In this document: one piece after another, positions 8,828 through 17,715 of the stretch | How positions within the stretch are numbered: position 1 is the first letter of the stretch | Layout of the letters: each line of letters starts with the position of its first letter | Assembly: GCF_900129655.1 (NCBI RefSeq) | Contig: NZ_FQWK01000002.1 | Span: forward strand, 496,001-560,000 | Reading direction: 5' to 3' | Length of the DNA: 64,000 bases | Origin: Bacteroides clarus YIT 12056 | Lineage (GTDB): Bacteria; Bacteroidota; Bacteroidia; Bacteroidales; Bacteroidaceae | Notes under the pieces: generated by a model | Database searches by the model: none | What the model was told of the DNA's origin: nothing | The model's input: only the letters and a program-made list of their open reading frames with translations | Position numbers and translations under genes: made by a program

Positions 8828-10438
8828 ATGAAAAACAATCTCCCCAACCTGCTTCTTCCGTTAGCGACATTAAGTCTTGCTTCTTGCGCCAGCCAGAAAA
8901 AAGAAGAGCCCAAGCGTCCGAACATTATCTTCATGATGACGGATGACCATACCACACAAGCCATGTCTTGTTACGGTGGTAACCTCCTGCAAACTCCCAA
9001 TATGGACCGTATAGCCAATGAGGGCATCCGCATGGATAACTGTTACGCTGTCAATGCTCTTTCAGGCCCGTCACGCGCATGTGTCCTTACCGGTAAGTTC
9101 AGCCACGAAAACGGTTTTACGGATAATGCGAGTACCTTCAACGGCGACCAGCAAACATTCCCGAAACTGCTTCAGCAAGCCGGGTATCAAACGGCTATGA
9201 TTGGTAAATGGCACCTTATCAGCGAACCGCAAGGTTTTGACCATTGGAGTATTCTCAGTGGCCAGCACGAACAGGGAGATTATTACGATCCCGATTTCTG
9301 GGAAGATGGCAAACATATCGTAGAGAAAGGTTATGCCACGGACATCATTACAGATAAGGCTATCAAATTCCTCGAAGGCAGGGACAAGAACAAACCGTTC
9401 TGCATGATGTATCATCAGAAAGCTCCGCACCGTAACTGGATGCCGGCCCCACGCCATCTGGGCATATTCAACAATACTACATTCCCGGAACCCGCCAATC
9501 TGTTTGACGATTATGAAGGACGCGGCAGAGCTGCCCGCGAACAGGATATGTCCATCGAACATACCCTGACCAACGACTGGGATTTGAAGTTGCTGACTCG
9601 TGAAGAAATGCTGAAAGATACCACCAACAGGCTTTACAGCGTGTACAAGCGTATGCCTGCCGATGTACAGGACAAATGGGATTCAGTGTATGCGCAACGC
9701 ATTGCCGAATATCGCAAGGGTAACTTGAAAGGCAAAGCGTTAGTCAGCTGGAAGTATCAGCAATATATGCGCGACTATCTGGCTACCGTACTGTCGGTAG
9801 ACGAAAATATCGGCCGCCTTTTGAACTATCTTGAAAAGATTGGCGAGCTGGATAATACAATCATTGTCTACACTTCCGACCAGGGATTCTTCCTCGGCGA
9901 GCACGGTTGGTTCGACAAACGCTTCATGTATGAGGAATGCCAGCGTATGCCGCTCATCATCCGTTACCCCAAAGCCATTAAAGCCGGCAGCACAAGTAAC
10001 GCGATCTGTATGAATGTGGACTTCGCTCCTACTTTCCTTGACTTTGCCGGAGTGGAAATTCCATCGGATATTCAGGGAACTTCCATGAAACCCGTATTGG
10101 AGAATGAAGGTAAAACTCCCGCAGACTGGCGTAAAGCTGCCTACTATCATTATTACGAGTATCCCGCAGAGCACTCGGTGAAACGTCATTACGGTATTCG
10201 CACACAGGACTTCAAACTGATTCATTTCTATAACGACATCGATGAATGGGAAATGTATGATATGAAAACCGATCCGCGCGAAATGAACAATGTGTTCGGT
10301 AAATCGGAATACGCTGAAAAACAGAAAGAGCTGATGCAACTGCTGCAAGACACTCAAAAGCAATACAATGACAATGACCCCGACGAAACAGTAAACGAGC
10401 TTTTCAAGGGTGACAGAAGATTGATGAAAAACAGATAA
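8828..10438 (+). CDS. S1-family sulfatase (Ser-type), probable heparan 6-O-sulfatase
   Basis: Hydrolyses sulfate esters from the glycan fragments. The lipoprotein-like signal ends in LASC (Cys20). The alkaline-phosphatase-fold core begins PNIIFMMTDDH (metal-binding Asp39/Asp40), and the formylglycine motif is S-G-P-S-R at 79-83 followed by LTGK. Ser79, rather than Cys, would be converted to formylglycine by an anaerobic maturase (anSME) encoded elsewhere. Further motifs are GKWHL, PFCMMYHQKAPH and TSDQGFFLGEHGWFDKR. The length (536 aa) is usual. The place beside PL12 and GH88 resembles the GlcNAc-6-O-sulfatase gene of the B. thetaiotaomicron heparin locus, as I recall it; the regiospecificity is inference. 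Confidence 0.9.
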   Translation: MKNNLPNLLLPLATLSLASCASQKKEEPKRPNIIFMMTDDHTTQAMSCYGGNLLQTPNMDRIANEGIRMDNCYAVNALSGPSRACVLTGKFSHENGFTDNASTFNGDQQTFPKLLQQAGYQTAMIGKWHLISEPQGFDHWSILSGQHEQGDYYDPDFWEDGKHIVEKGYATDIITDKAIKFLEGRDKNKPFCMMYHQKAPHRNWMPAPRHLGIFNNTTFPEPANLFDDYEGRGRAAREQDMSIEHTLTNDWDLKLLTREEMLKDTTNRLYSVYKRMPADVQDKWDSVYAQRIAEYRKGNLKGKALVSWKYQQYMRDYLATVLSVDENIGRLLNYLEKIGELDNTIIVYTSDQGFFLGEHGWFDKRFMYEECQRMPLIIRYPKAIKAGSTSNAICMNVDFAPTFLDFAGVEIPSDIQGTSMKPVLENEGKTPADWRKAAYYHYYEYPAEHSVKRHYGIRTQDFKLIHFYNDIDEWEMYDMKTDPREMNNVFGKSEYAEKQKELMQLLQDTQKQYNDNDPDETVNELFKGDRRLMKNR

Positions 10439-10457
10439 AACCATTAAATTTATTATC

Positions 10458-12086
10458 ATGGATAGAAGAAGTTTTCTAAAAAACACAGGCTGGTCTTTTC
10501 TCGGACTGGCAGCTTCAGGAAGCCTGCTCGGCTCTTGCGTAGCAGGAAGCAAAGAAGCAAAGAAAATTATGCCGTCGGCAAGTAACCTTAAAGTATTCTG
10601 GGGTGACTTACATAACCACTGTAACATTACTTACGGACACGGCGATATGCGCGATGCTTTTGAAGCGGCCAAAGGCCAGTTGGACTTTGTCAGCGTAACT
10701 CCCCACGCTATGTGGCCGGATATTCCGGGTGCAAACGATCCCCGTCTGAAATGGGTAATCGACTATCATACCGGAGCTTTCAAGCGTTTGCGCGAAGGCG
10801 GTTATGAGAAATATGTAAAGATGACCAACGAATACAATAAGGAAGGCGAATTCCTTACTTTCGTAGGATACGAGGCACACAGTATGGAACATGGCGACCA
10901 CGTAGCGCTGAATTATGACTTGGACGCACCGCTTGTGGAATGTACTTCCATCGAAGACTGGAAAGAGAAAGCCAAAGGACATAAAGTATTCGTCACTCCG
11001 CACCACATGGGTTATCAGGGCGGTTATCGCGGCTACAATTGGAAATGCTTCACCGAAGGAGATATTACTCCGTTCGTCGAAATGTATTCCCGCCACGGTT
11101 TGGCAGAAAGCGACCAGGGCGATTATCCGTATCTGCACGATATGGGTCCCCGCCAATGGGAAGGCACTATCCAATACGGTCTGGATCAAGGCCACAAATT
11201 CGGTATCATGGCTTCTACCGACCAGCACTCCGGTTATCCGGGCAGCTACGGTGACGGACGTATCGGTGTTCTGGCTCCGTCATTGACTCGTGACGCTATC
11301 TGGGAAGCTCTTCGTACCCGCCACGTATGTGCCGCCACCGGTGATAAAATAATAATCGACTTCCGTCTTAATGACGCTTTCATGGGTGATGTTGTCCGTG
11401 GCAACAGCCGTCGTATCTACTTGAATGTAACCGGCGAAAGCTGCATCGATTATGTAGACATTGTTAAAAACGGTCAGATATTAGCCCGCATGAACGGCCC
11501 GTTAACTCCGGTTGCACCGGAAGGCGATACCGTCCGTTGCAAAGTAAAAGTTGATTTCGGTTGGAACCGCGAAGAAAAGTACGTACACTGGCAAGGTAAG
11601 CTGTCGGTAAACAAGGGCCGTATCGTAAGTGTTACTCCTTGCTTCCGTGGCGCAGCTTTCACTTCTCCCCAAGAGGGCGAACACGAGTTCAAGACACACG
11701 TAAATCGTATTCTTTCCGTGGGCGAGAAAGAAACGGAACTGGATTTGTACAGCAGCAAGAACCCGAATACAACCACCGCAGCCATGCAGGCGGTAATCCT
11801 TGACCTGGAAATGCCGAAGGACGGAATACTTACCGCAGACTTCAACGGCAAGAAGTTCGAACACACATTGGGCGAACTGCTTGAAGGTTCCCGTTCTCAC
11901 TTCATGATCGGCTGGTTGAGCGAAGCTATTCTCTTTAACCGCGCCATGCCTGAAAGCTGCTTCACCGTAGAACACTACATGGAAGACAAAGAACCTCAGC
12001 GTGACACCGATTATTACTACGTACGTGTACGTCAGCGCGACGGACAATGGGCTTGGAGTTCTCCTATCTGGGCTGAAAGAGTTTGA
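10458..12086 (+). CDS. DUF3604/PHP-like metal-dependent hydrolase, Tat-type lipoprotein
   Basis: The N-terminus combines a twin-arginine motif (DRRSFLK, residues 2-8) with a lipobox LLGSC (Cys27), suggesting folded export followed by lipidation. The body has PHP-like metal motifs: GDLHNHCNITYGHGD (His52, His54), TPHAMWPD (His83), GYEAHS, TPHHMGYQGGY and ASTDQHSGYPGSYGDGR. This fits the DUF3604 family, whose reaction is mostly unknown. It lies 19 bases after the sulfatase and just before the ROK kinase, so it should act on a heparan-derived fragment, perhaps on an N-sulfated or otherwise substituted glucosamine; that is a guess from context. Confidence 0.8.
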   Translation: MDRRSFLKNTGWSFLGLAASGSLLGSCVAGSKEAKKIMPSASNLKVFWGDLHNHCNITYGHGDMRDAFEAAKGQLDFVSVTPHAMWPDIPGANDPRLKWVIDYHTGAFKRLREGGYEKYVKMTNEYNKEGEFLTFVGYEAHSMEHGDHVALNYDLDAPLVECTSIEDWKEKAKGHKVFVTPHHMGYQGGYRGYNWKCFTEGDITPFVEMYSRHGLAESDQGDYPYLHDMGPRQWEGTIQYGLDQGHKFGIMASTDQHSGYPGSYGDGRIGVLAPSLTRDAIWEALRTRHVCAATGDKIIIDFRLNDAFMGDVVRGNSRRIYLNVTGESCIDYVDIVKNGQILARMNGPLTPVAPEGDTVRCKVKVDFGWNREEKYVHWQGKLSVNKGRIVSVTPCFRGAAFTSPQEGEHEFKTHVNRILSVGEKETELDLYSSKNPNTTTAAMQAVILDLEMPKDGILTADFNGKKFEHTLGELLEGSRSHFMIGWLSEAILFNRAMPESCFTVEHYMEDKEPQRDTDYYYVRVRQRDGQWAWSSPIWAERV

Positions 12087-12091
12087 TAATT

Positions 12092-13042
12092 ATGAAAAAA
12101 TACGCTATAGGAATTGACCTTGGCGGTACTTCTGTGAAATACGCCCTTATTGATAATGAAGGCGTATTTCACTTTCAAGGGAAGTTACCGTCAAAAGCCG
12201 ACGTATCCGCGGAAGCGGTAATCGGTCAATTGGTAACCGCCTGCAAAGAGGTGATGGCTTCGGCCCTGCAACTCGGAGTAGCGGTAGAAGGTATAGGTAT
12301 AGGTACTCCCGGTATTGTGGACGAAACGAACCGCATAGTACTGGGTGGAGCCGAGAACATCAAGGGTTGGGAGAATCTGAATCTTGCCGACCGCATTGAA
12401 GCGGAAACCGGCCTGTCTGTACAGATGGGCAATGACGCCAACCTGATGGGGTTGGGAGAAACGATGTACGGTGCCGGACAAGGTGCAAAGAATGTCGTGT
12501 TCCTGACCGTAGGAACCGGTATCGGCGGCGCAGTGGTTATCGACGGTAAACTGTTCAACGGTTTTGCCAACCGTGGTACCGAACTGGGACATGTGCCCCT
12601 TATCGCTAACGGTGAACCTTGCGCATGCGGTTCCGTGGGATGTCTGGAACATTATGCATCCACTTCGGCACTGGTACGCCGTTTCAGCAAACGTGCCGCT
12701 GAAGCCGGTGTCTCATTCCCGGGTGAAGACATCAACGGAGAGCTTATCGTACGCCTTTATAAAGAAGGAAACGAACTGGCGACAGAGTGCTTGGACGAGC
12801 ATTGTGATTTTCTGGGACATGGCATCGCCGGATTCATCAACATCTTCAGCCCGCAACGCATCGTAATAGGTGGCGGACTGTCCGAAGCCGGCGACTTCTA
12901 TATCCGGAAAGTCAGCGAAAAAGCACATCGTTATGCCATAGCCGACTGTGCCGTGAATACTCAAATCATGGCTGCATCTTTAGGTAATAAAGCTGGAAGT
13001 ATCGGCGCCGCGTCACTGGTCTTCTCATTAAACACAAAATAG
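12092..13042 (+). CDS. ROK-family sugar kinase (probable N-acetylglucosamine/glucosamine kinase)
   Basis: Cytoplasmic ATP-dependent hexose kinase of 316 aa. The ATG at 12092 is chosen; a TTG three codons upstream overlaps the preceding stop and adds only two residues. Motifs: phosphate-1 loop IDLGGTSVKY (8-17), catalytic Asp115 in GNDAN, ATP motif GTGIGG (141-146), ELGH (164-167) and the ROK zinc site with Cys177, Cys179 and Cys184. It would phosphorylate the amino sugar released by GH88 and desulfation, feeding amino-sugar catabolism. The 5-base gap to the gene before and the 1-base gap to the permease show tight operon packing. Confidence 0.92.
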   Translation: MKKYAIGIDLGGTSVKYALIDNEGVFHFQGKLPSKADVSAEAVIGQLVTACKEVMASALQLGVAVEGIGIGTPGIVDETNRIVLGGAENIKGWENLNLADRIEAETGLSVQMGNDANLMGLGETMYGAGQGAKNVVFLTVGTGIGGAVVIDGKLFNGFANRGTELGHVPLIANGEPCACGSVGCLEHYASTSALVRRFSKRAAEAGVSFPGEDINGELIVRLYKEGNELATECLDEHCDFLGHGIAGFINIFSPQRIVIGGGLSEAGDFYIRKVSEKAHRYAIADCAVNTQIMAASLGNKAGSIGAASLVFSLNTK

Positions 13043-13043
13043 T

Positions 13044-14315
13044 ATGAAAAAGAATTTAGGAATGCTGGCGCTAATCATGGCGTTCTGGTTTACCATATCG
13101 TTTATTACTAATATCCTGGGACCGCTCATTCCGGACATTATTCATAACTTCAATTTGAGTGACCTGGCAATGGCGGGATTCATCCCGACTTCTTTCTTCA
13201 TTGCCTATGCTATCATGTCTATTCCTGCCGGGCTGATGATTGACCGCTTCGGCGAGAAACCGGTATTGTTCTTGGGCTTCCTGATGCCGTTTATCGGAAC
13301 AACGTTGTTTGCTTGCATGCACACATACCCTGTGCTGCTGGCTTCTTCTTTCATCATAGGTTTGGGTATGGCCATGTTGCAGACAGTTATTAATCCGTTA
13401 CAGCGTGTCGTAGGCGGAGAAGAGAACTACGCGTTCGTGGCAGAGGTAGCCCAATTCGTATTCGGTATCGCTTCTTTCCTCAGCCCTTTGGTATACACAT
13501 ACCTGATTCACGAACTCAATCCGGATATATACACGGAAGGCCGGAATTTCTTCATCGACCTCTTGGCAGGTATCACCCCGCCCGACTTGCCGTGGGTATC
13601 GCTTTACTGGGTATTTACGTTACTATTGCTGGTAATGCTGATTGCCGTAAGCGTTTCCCGCTTTCCGAAAATCGAGTTGAAAGAAGATGAAAAGAGCGGT
13701 TCAAAAGATTCTTATCTGGCACTGTTCAAGCAGAAATACGTATGGTTGTTCTTCCTCGGTATTTTCTGTTACGTCAGCACGGAACAGGGAACTTCCATCT
13801 TTATGAGTACATTCCTCGAACAATATCACGGAGTGAACCCGCAGGTAGAAGGTGCGCAAGCTGTAAGTTATTTCTGGGGATTAATGACTGCCGGATGCCT
13901 GGTAGGCATGGTACTGTTGAAATTGATTGACAGTAAACGGCTGCTCCAAATATCAGGCGGATTAACTATCGTCTTATTGCTGACTGCGCTCTTTGGAAAT
14001 AAGGAAGCATCTATCATTGCTTTCCCGGCTATCGGTTTCAGCATTTCCATGATGTACTCCATCGTATTCTCACTGGCACTGAACTCGGCATCGCAACATC
14101 ATGGCTCGTTTGCGGGTATCCTGTGTTCGGCGATTGTAGGCGGAGCCGGCGGTCCGATGATTATCAGTATGCTGGCGGATGCAACTTCATTACGCACCGG
14201 TATGTTGATTATCCTCGTATTCGTAGGTTATATCACATTCATCGGGTTCTGGGCTCATCCGCTGATTAATAATAAGACAATTTGTCTGAAAGAACTTTTC
14301 AAGAAGAAAGCTTAA
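13044..14315 (+). CDS. MFS sugar permease (FucP/GGP-like)
   Basis: Inner-membrane major facilitator of 423 aa with about 12 hydrophobic helices and the loop motif GLMIDRFGEKPVLFLG after helix 2. The overall character (starting ALIMAFWFTISFITN) is that of the fucose/glucose-galactose permease branch found in many Bacteroides utilisation loci. Last gene of the first locus, starting one base after the kinase, so it probably brings the mono- or disaccharide made in the periplasm to that kinase. The substrate is inferred from context only. A strong bidirectional hairpin follows. Confidence 0.9.
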   Translation: MKKNLGMLALIMAFWFTISFITNILGPLIPDIIHNFNLSDLAMAGFIPTSFFIAYAIMSIPAGLMIDRFGEKPVLFLGFLMPFIGTTLFACMHTYPVLLASSFIIGLGMAMLQTVINPLQRVVGGEENYAFVAEVAQFVFGIASFLSPLVYTYLIHELNPDIYTEGRNFFIDLLAGITPPDLPWVSLYWVFTLLLLVMLIAVSVSRFPKIELKEDEKSGSKDSYLALFKQKYVWLFFLGIFCYVSTEQGTSIFMSTFLEQYHGVNPQVEGAQAVSYFWGLMTAGCLVGMVLLKLIDSKRLLQISGGLTIVLLLTALFGNKEASIIAFPAIGFSISMMYSIVFSLALNSASQHHGSFAGILCSAIVGGAGGPMIISMLADATSLRTGMLIILVFVGYITFIGFWAHPLINNKTICLKELFKKKA

Positions 14316-14369
14316 GGCTGAGAAACTTGATATACGAATGTCAGGGAAATACTAAGCTTTGATAAACAT

Positions 14370-14460
14370 CTCTCCCTGTCATTTAAAACGCAGTGAAGAA
14401 TCCCTTTCTCTTATATGTATGGGAAGGAGATTCTTCACTGCGTTTTAAATAACAGAGAGA
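14370..14460. terminator. bidirectional terminator between convergent genes
   Basis: A perfect 22-bp inverted repeat (14381-14402 with 14429-14450), extended inward and outward by imperfect pairing, lies between the MFS gene (+) and the SGNH esterase gene (-). The arms end in A/T-rich sequence on both sides, so it can stop transcription from either direction. Confidence 0.85.
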
Positions 14461-14485
14461 AGTTACTTTTACAATTTGCTTCCCT

Positions 14486-15556
14486 TTACTCTGTTTTTAT
14501 ATGTTTCTTCAACACCGGATACAACATCTCCGCATAACGCATAAAACCTAAATCCGTAAAATGAACACCGTCTACGGTAGCTTCTCCATCATGCCCTATC
14601 ATATCTTTGGAAGAAAGCAGATAGATATTCTTCTCTCCCCGCTTTTTGAGAGATTGAAAAACAGTATGCAAAGTTTCGTTCTTATCTTTCACTTCCTTGG
14701 CAGCGGTTCCATTAAAACGGGAATGAGTAAATACAGGATTCTCCACAAAGAGTATGGGCGTATCAGGATGTTTGCTACGGATAATAGAATAGAACTTATC
14801 AGTACGTTCCTTTATCTGCTCCACACTGGCATTCGGAACAAAATCCAATACAAATACCGAAGCATCCACACCCGCTATCACATGCGCTATCTCTAAATCC
14901 AATAAAGCATTACCGCTAAATCCCAGATTAATACACTCCCGATTGAGCCAGCGCTCCAAAATATTGGTATGCGCCATACCCGGACGGGAAGCGCAACCTC
15001 CCTGCAGAATACTTGTCCCGTAAAATACGACAGGCTTCTTACGCACCGGTAATTCTACTGCCGGCCCGCTAATTTGAGATAACGAATCGACACCGATAGA
15101 AAGAGAAGTCACTCCATCATATAAAGAAAGGTACAAAAGATATTCACGTTCTTCCGGCAGCATATCTTTTACCATCGTCGCCTCATTCGCCTTTCCTTGC
15201 GGACGTCCGCTCCCGGCAAACATCCACTTTCCATCTTGCAGACAATATAAATCAAGTCCTTTAATACCCGTAGGAGTCATGTGATTCATATTCCTGTCGA
15301 GCAATACATCCCATTTGGCAGCAATCCGGGTAGAATTAGAACGAAAGCGTACAGCAAGTCCGGCACTGTTACGCCCTAACTCCCATAAAGGCTTACGGGA
15401 GATATTCTGTAAAGAGTCCGGCAAACGTTCGTAACGCGTAAGGGTTGTCTCGGTAGCTTTTCCCAACAGAGGAAAAGCGGAAGCGTCGTGATAGACGACT
15501 TGTGCATTGGCGGATACAGCCAGAACAAGGCACAAAAGAAAAGATTTTGTTTTCAT
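14486..15556 (-). CDS. SGNH/GDSL-family esterase, exported
   Basis: Probable carbohydrate or acyl esterase of 356 aa. The start at 15556 begins a sec signal peptide ending SANAQ (about residue 18); the frame continues 37 codons upstream without a signal, so the longer version is rejected. An N-terminal beta-sandwich (about 20-170) precedes the SGNH domain: GTSILQGG with nucleophile Ser182, the Gly/Asn block NLGFSGNALLD and the C-terminal DGVHF with Asp329/His332. This arrangement is common in Bacteroides polysaccharide deacetylases. It is convergent with the heparan locus and not part of that operon; the substrate is unknown. Confidence 0.85.
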   Translation of the reverse strand: MKTKSFLLCLVLAVSANAQVVYHDASAFPLLGKATETTLTRYERLPDSLQNISRKPLWELGRNSAGLAVRFRSNSTRIAAKWDVLLDRNMNHMTPTGIKGLDLYCLQDGKWMFAGSGRPQGKANEATMVKDMLPEEREYLLYLSLYDGVTSLSIGVDSLSQISGPAVELPVRKKPVVFYGTSILQGGCASRPGMAHTNILERWLNRECINLGFSGNALLDLEIAHVIAGVDASVFVLDFVPNASVEQIKERTDKFYSIIRSKHPDTPILFVENPVFTHSRFNGTAAKEVKDKNETLHTVFQSLKKRGEKNIYLLSSKDMIGHDGEATVDGVHFTDLGFMRYAEMLYPVLKKHIKTE

Positions 15557-15581
15557 GTTATAGATGATGTTAAGTATTTCC

Positions 15582-15589
15582 CAAAGATA
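15582..15589 (-). promoter_or_regulatory. -7 element for the SGNH esterase gene
   Basis: On the minus strand the sequence reads TATCTTTG, a match to TAnnTTTG, about 25 bases before the esterase ATG. The expected transcript start is near 15575. No ideal -33 TTTG is seen at 19-21 bases. Confidence 0.55.
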
Positions 15590-15623
15590 CAAAGTTTCTT
15601 GCAAAAATACGATTTTCTTTCGT

Positions 15624-15651
15624 TTTGCATCAATTAACTCGCATATACTTG
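15624..15651 (+). promoter_or_regulatory. candidate promoter for the TlpA-like gene
   Basis: TTTG at 15624-15627 and TATACTTG at 15644-15651 are separated by 16 bases, an imperfect fit to the Bacteroides promoter form. The gene begins at 15697. Confidence 0.4.
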
Positions 15652-15696
15652 CACTTCTGCGAAACATGCGTATTTTTGATAAAAAACCAACATATT

Positions 15697-17586
15697 ATGA
15701 GACAAACACTATTACTTATCGTCGGCTTGATAATAGGTTGTACCGTCCAAGCCAAAAACCGGGTTATCGAAGAACCGCCATTCTGCGTACGTAACACGAC
15801 CTCCATCGAAGTAAGTAAAATAATACTTAGCGACACAGCCACCGTATTGCATATTTACGCCAAATACCGTCCCAAAAACTGGATACGGATTGCCTCGGAA
15901 AGTTACCTGCAAGACAATAACGGAGAAACTTACTTACTACGCTCCGGCATAGGCATCACTCCCGGAAAGCAATTTTGGATGCCGGAATCCGGTGAAGCAG
16001 AGTTTCAACTGGTATTTCCGCCATTGCCAGCCAAAGTTACATCCATCGACTTTACAGAAGGGGAAGGTGTGGAAGGAGCTTTCAGTATTTGGGGAATACA
16101 ACTGAAAAGCAAAGAACTACCGAAGTTAATGTTACCGCAGGAAGCCGTAGCTCATCCGATAGATAAAAATGCCGCACTCCCCGCTCCCCTTGTGCAATAT
16201 GGTAACACGACTGTAAAAGGGAAGCTGTTGGATTATCGTCCCTGCATGATGAAAGAGCTCTCCTTATATCTGTCGGAACCCTCAAAAGGTTATGCCGACC
16301 CCATCAAAGCGGAAATCAAACGAGACGGAAGCTTTAATATCACTTTCCCCGTAATGGGAACCACAGCGGCCACTATCAATCTTCTTGGTACAGATATAAA
16401 CTTTTTTGTGGAGCCGGAACAAACCAGCGAACTGTACATCAATTTGCGGGAAATATCCAGAAAAAAATCCACTTTCCACAAAAGCAAAAAGCCTTATGGT
16501 GAAATTGTCTACATCAATGGCCCGCTGGCAGGTTTATCCGAGGAGTTGAATAGAAACCGCATCAACACCGATATGATAACTAATTACCAAACCCTAATAA
16601 AAGAGATTGGGGACATGGATATAGCAGCCTACAAAACCTATATGCTTGACAAAGCAAAAGATATCCAACAGAAAATAGACAATGCCAGTCTCAGCCAAAG
16701 TGCCAAACAACTACTCTCTCTTGAAAAGGAATTGAATATAATCCAAACATTGACACAAGCCCCTTGGCTGTTGACGCAGGCCGCTCTGCAACAGAAAAAA
16801 CTGCAAAGAAATGAATCCGAAGCCTATTTCAAAAAACTAGACGAAAGTTTACCGGCAGATTATATTCCCACCGAAACCTTGAAACATCTGAATATCCCAC
16901 AAGCTATTCTTGTACAACCTTACCTGTACGCAATCAACGTATCGGCACGCCGCCAAAATGATTATGCCCGGAGATTGGGGACCGATAAAGGCGTATTTTT
17001 CGATATCGCCCGCACGACATTGCTCTATCAGAGTATAAAAGACTTTACTCCGCTGACCGATACCCAAAAAGTTGAAATCACCACTCTGCCCGATGCTTAT
17101 CAACGCACATTGCAACAAGCCAACGAACAGTTATTGCAGCTACTCGAGAACAATAAGAAAAAATCAGGTTTTACCATCAACGAGGCAGGCGAAGTAAGTA
17201 ATGAGGATTTATTTCCCTCCATTATCGGCAAATTCAAAGGTAAGGTACTTTTAGTAGACTTCTGGGCAACCTGGTGCGCTCCTTGCCGCATGGCGAACAA
17301 AGTAATGGCTCCCATGAAAGAAGAATTGAAAGATAAGGATATTGTCTATCTGTATATCACAGGCGAAGTTTCTCCACAGAAGACATGGGAAAACATGATT
17401 CCCGACATTCATGGAGAGCACTACCGTCTGACAAACGCGCAATGGGAATATCTAAGTAAAAGCTTCGGAATCAGAGGCGTCCCTACCTATTTGATTATCG
17501 ACCGTAAGGGAGATATCAAATTCAAGCAAACCGGTTTTCCCGGTGTTGAAAAGATGAAAGAGGAACTGTTAAAAGTGACCGATTAA
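15697..17586 (+). CDS. TlpA-like thioredoxin-fold disulfide reductase with long N-terminal region
   Basis: Exported protein of 629 aa, starting at 15697 with a short hydrophobic signal (ends near VQA-K, residue 19). The first about 490 residues carry no domain I can name with confidence; part has the beta-rich then helical look of the DUF4369-type region found before thioredoxin domains in Bacteroides. The C-terminus is a thioredoxin fold with VDFWATWCAPCR; the active-site CAPC is at 527-530 and the cis-Pro loop is RGVPTYLI. It probably reduces or resolves disulfides in the periplasm. Monocistronic, followed by a strong hairpin. Confidence 0.85.
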   Translation: MRQTLLLIVGLIIGCTVQAKNRVIEEPPFCVRNTTSIEVSKIILSDTATVLHIYAKYRPKNWIRIASESYLQDNNGETYLLRSGIGITPGKQFWMPESGEAEFQLVFPPLPAKVTSIDFTEGEGVEGAFSIWGIQLKSKELPKLMLPQEAVAHPIDKNAALPAPLVQYGNTTVKGKLLDYRPCMMKELSLYLSEPSKGYADPIKAEIKRDGSFNITFPVMGTTAATINLLGTDINFFVEPEQTSELYINLREISRKKSTFHKSKKPYGEIVYINGPLAGLSEELNRNRINTDMITNYQTLIKEIGDMDIAAYKTYMLDKAKDIQQKIDNASLSQSAKQLLSLEKELNIIQTLTQAPWLLTQAALQQKKLQRNESEAYFKKLDESLPADYIPTETLKHLNIPQAILVQPYLYAINVSARRQNDYARRLGTDKGVFFDIARTTLLYQSIKDFTPLTDTQKVEITTLPDAYQRTLQQANEQLLQLLENNKKKSGFTINEAGEVSNEDLFPSIIGKFKGKVLLVDFWATWCAPCRMANKVMAPMKEELKDKDIVYLYITGEVSPQKTWENMIPDIHGEHYRLTNAQWEYLSKSFGIRGVPTYLIIDRKGDIKFKQTGFPGVEKMKEELLKVTD

Positions 17587-17599
17587 AACAAGGACATAT

Positions 17600-17667
17600 A
17601 TAAAGAGGTGTATTACAAAACAAAACAACCTTAATCGGAACATTCGTTTTGTAATACACCTCTTTAT
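17600..17667. terminator. bidirectional terminator
   Basis: A perfect 22-bp inverted repeat (17600-17621 with 17646-17667) with a 24-base loop lies between the convergent TlpA-like and Gfo/Idh/MocA genes. Confidence 0.85.
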
Positions 17668-17715
17668 CATCTGACAGGCCGGGTTCCAAAAACCACCTGT
17701 TACCAGTGAAAAGTA

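Noticed and set aside
14316..14485. Mobile-element end suggested by the long inverted repeat
   Set aside because: No transposase or target duplication; position between convergent genes and stem-loop form fit a bidirectional terminator.
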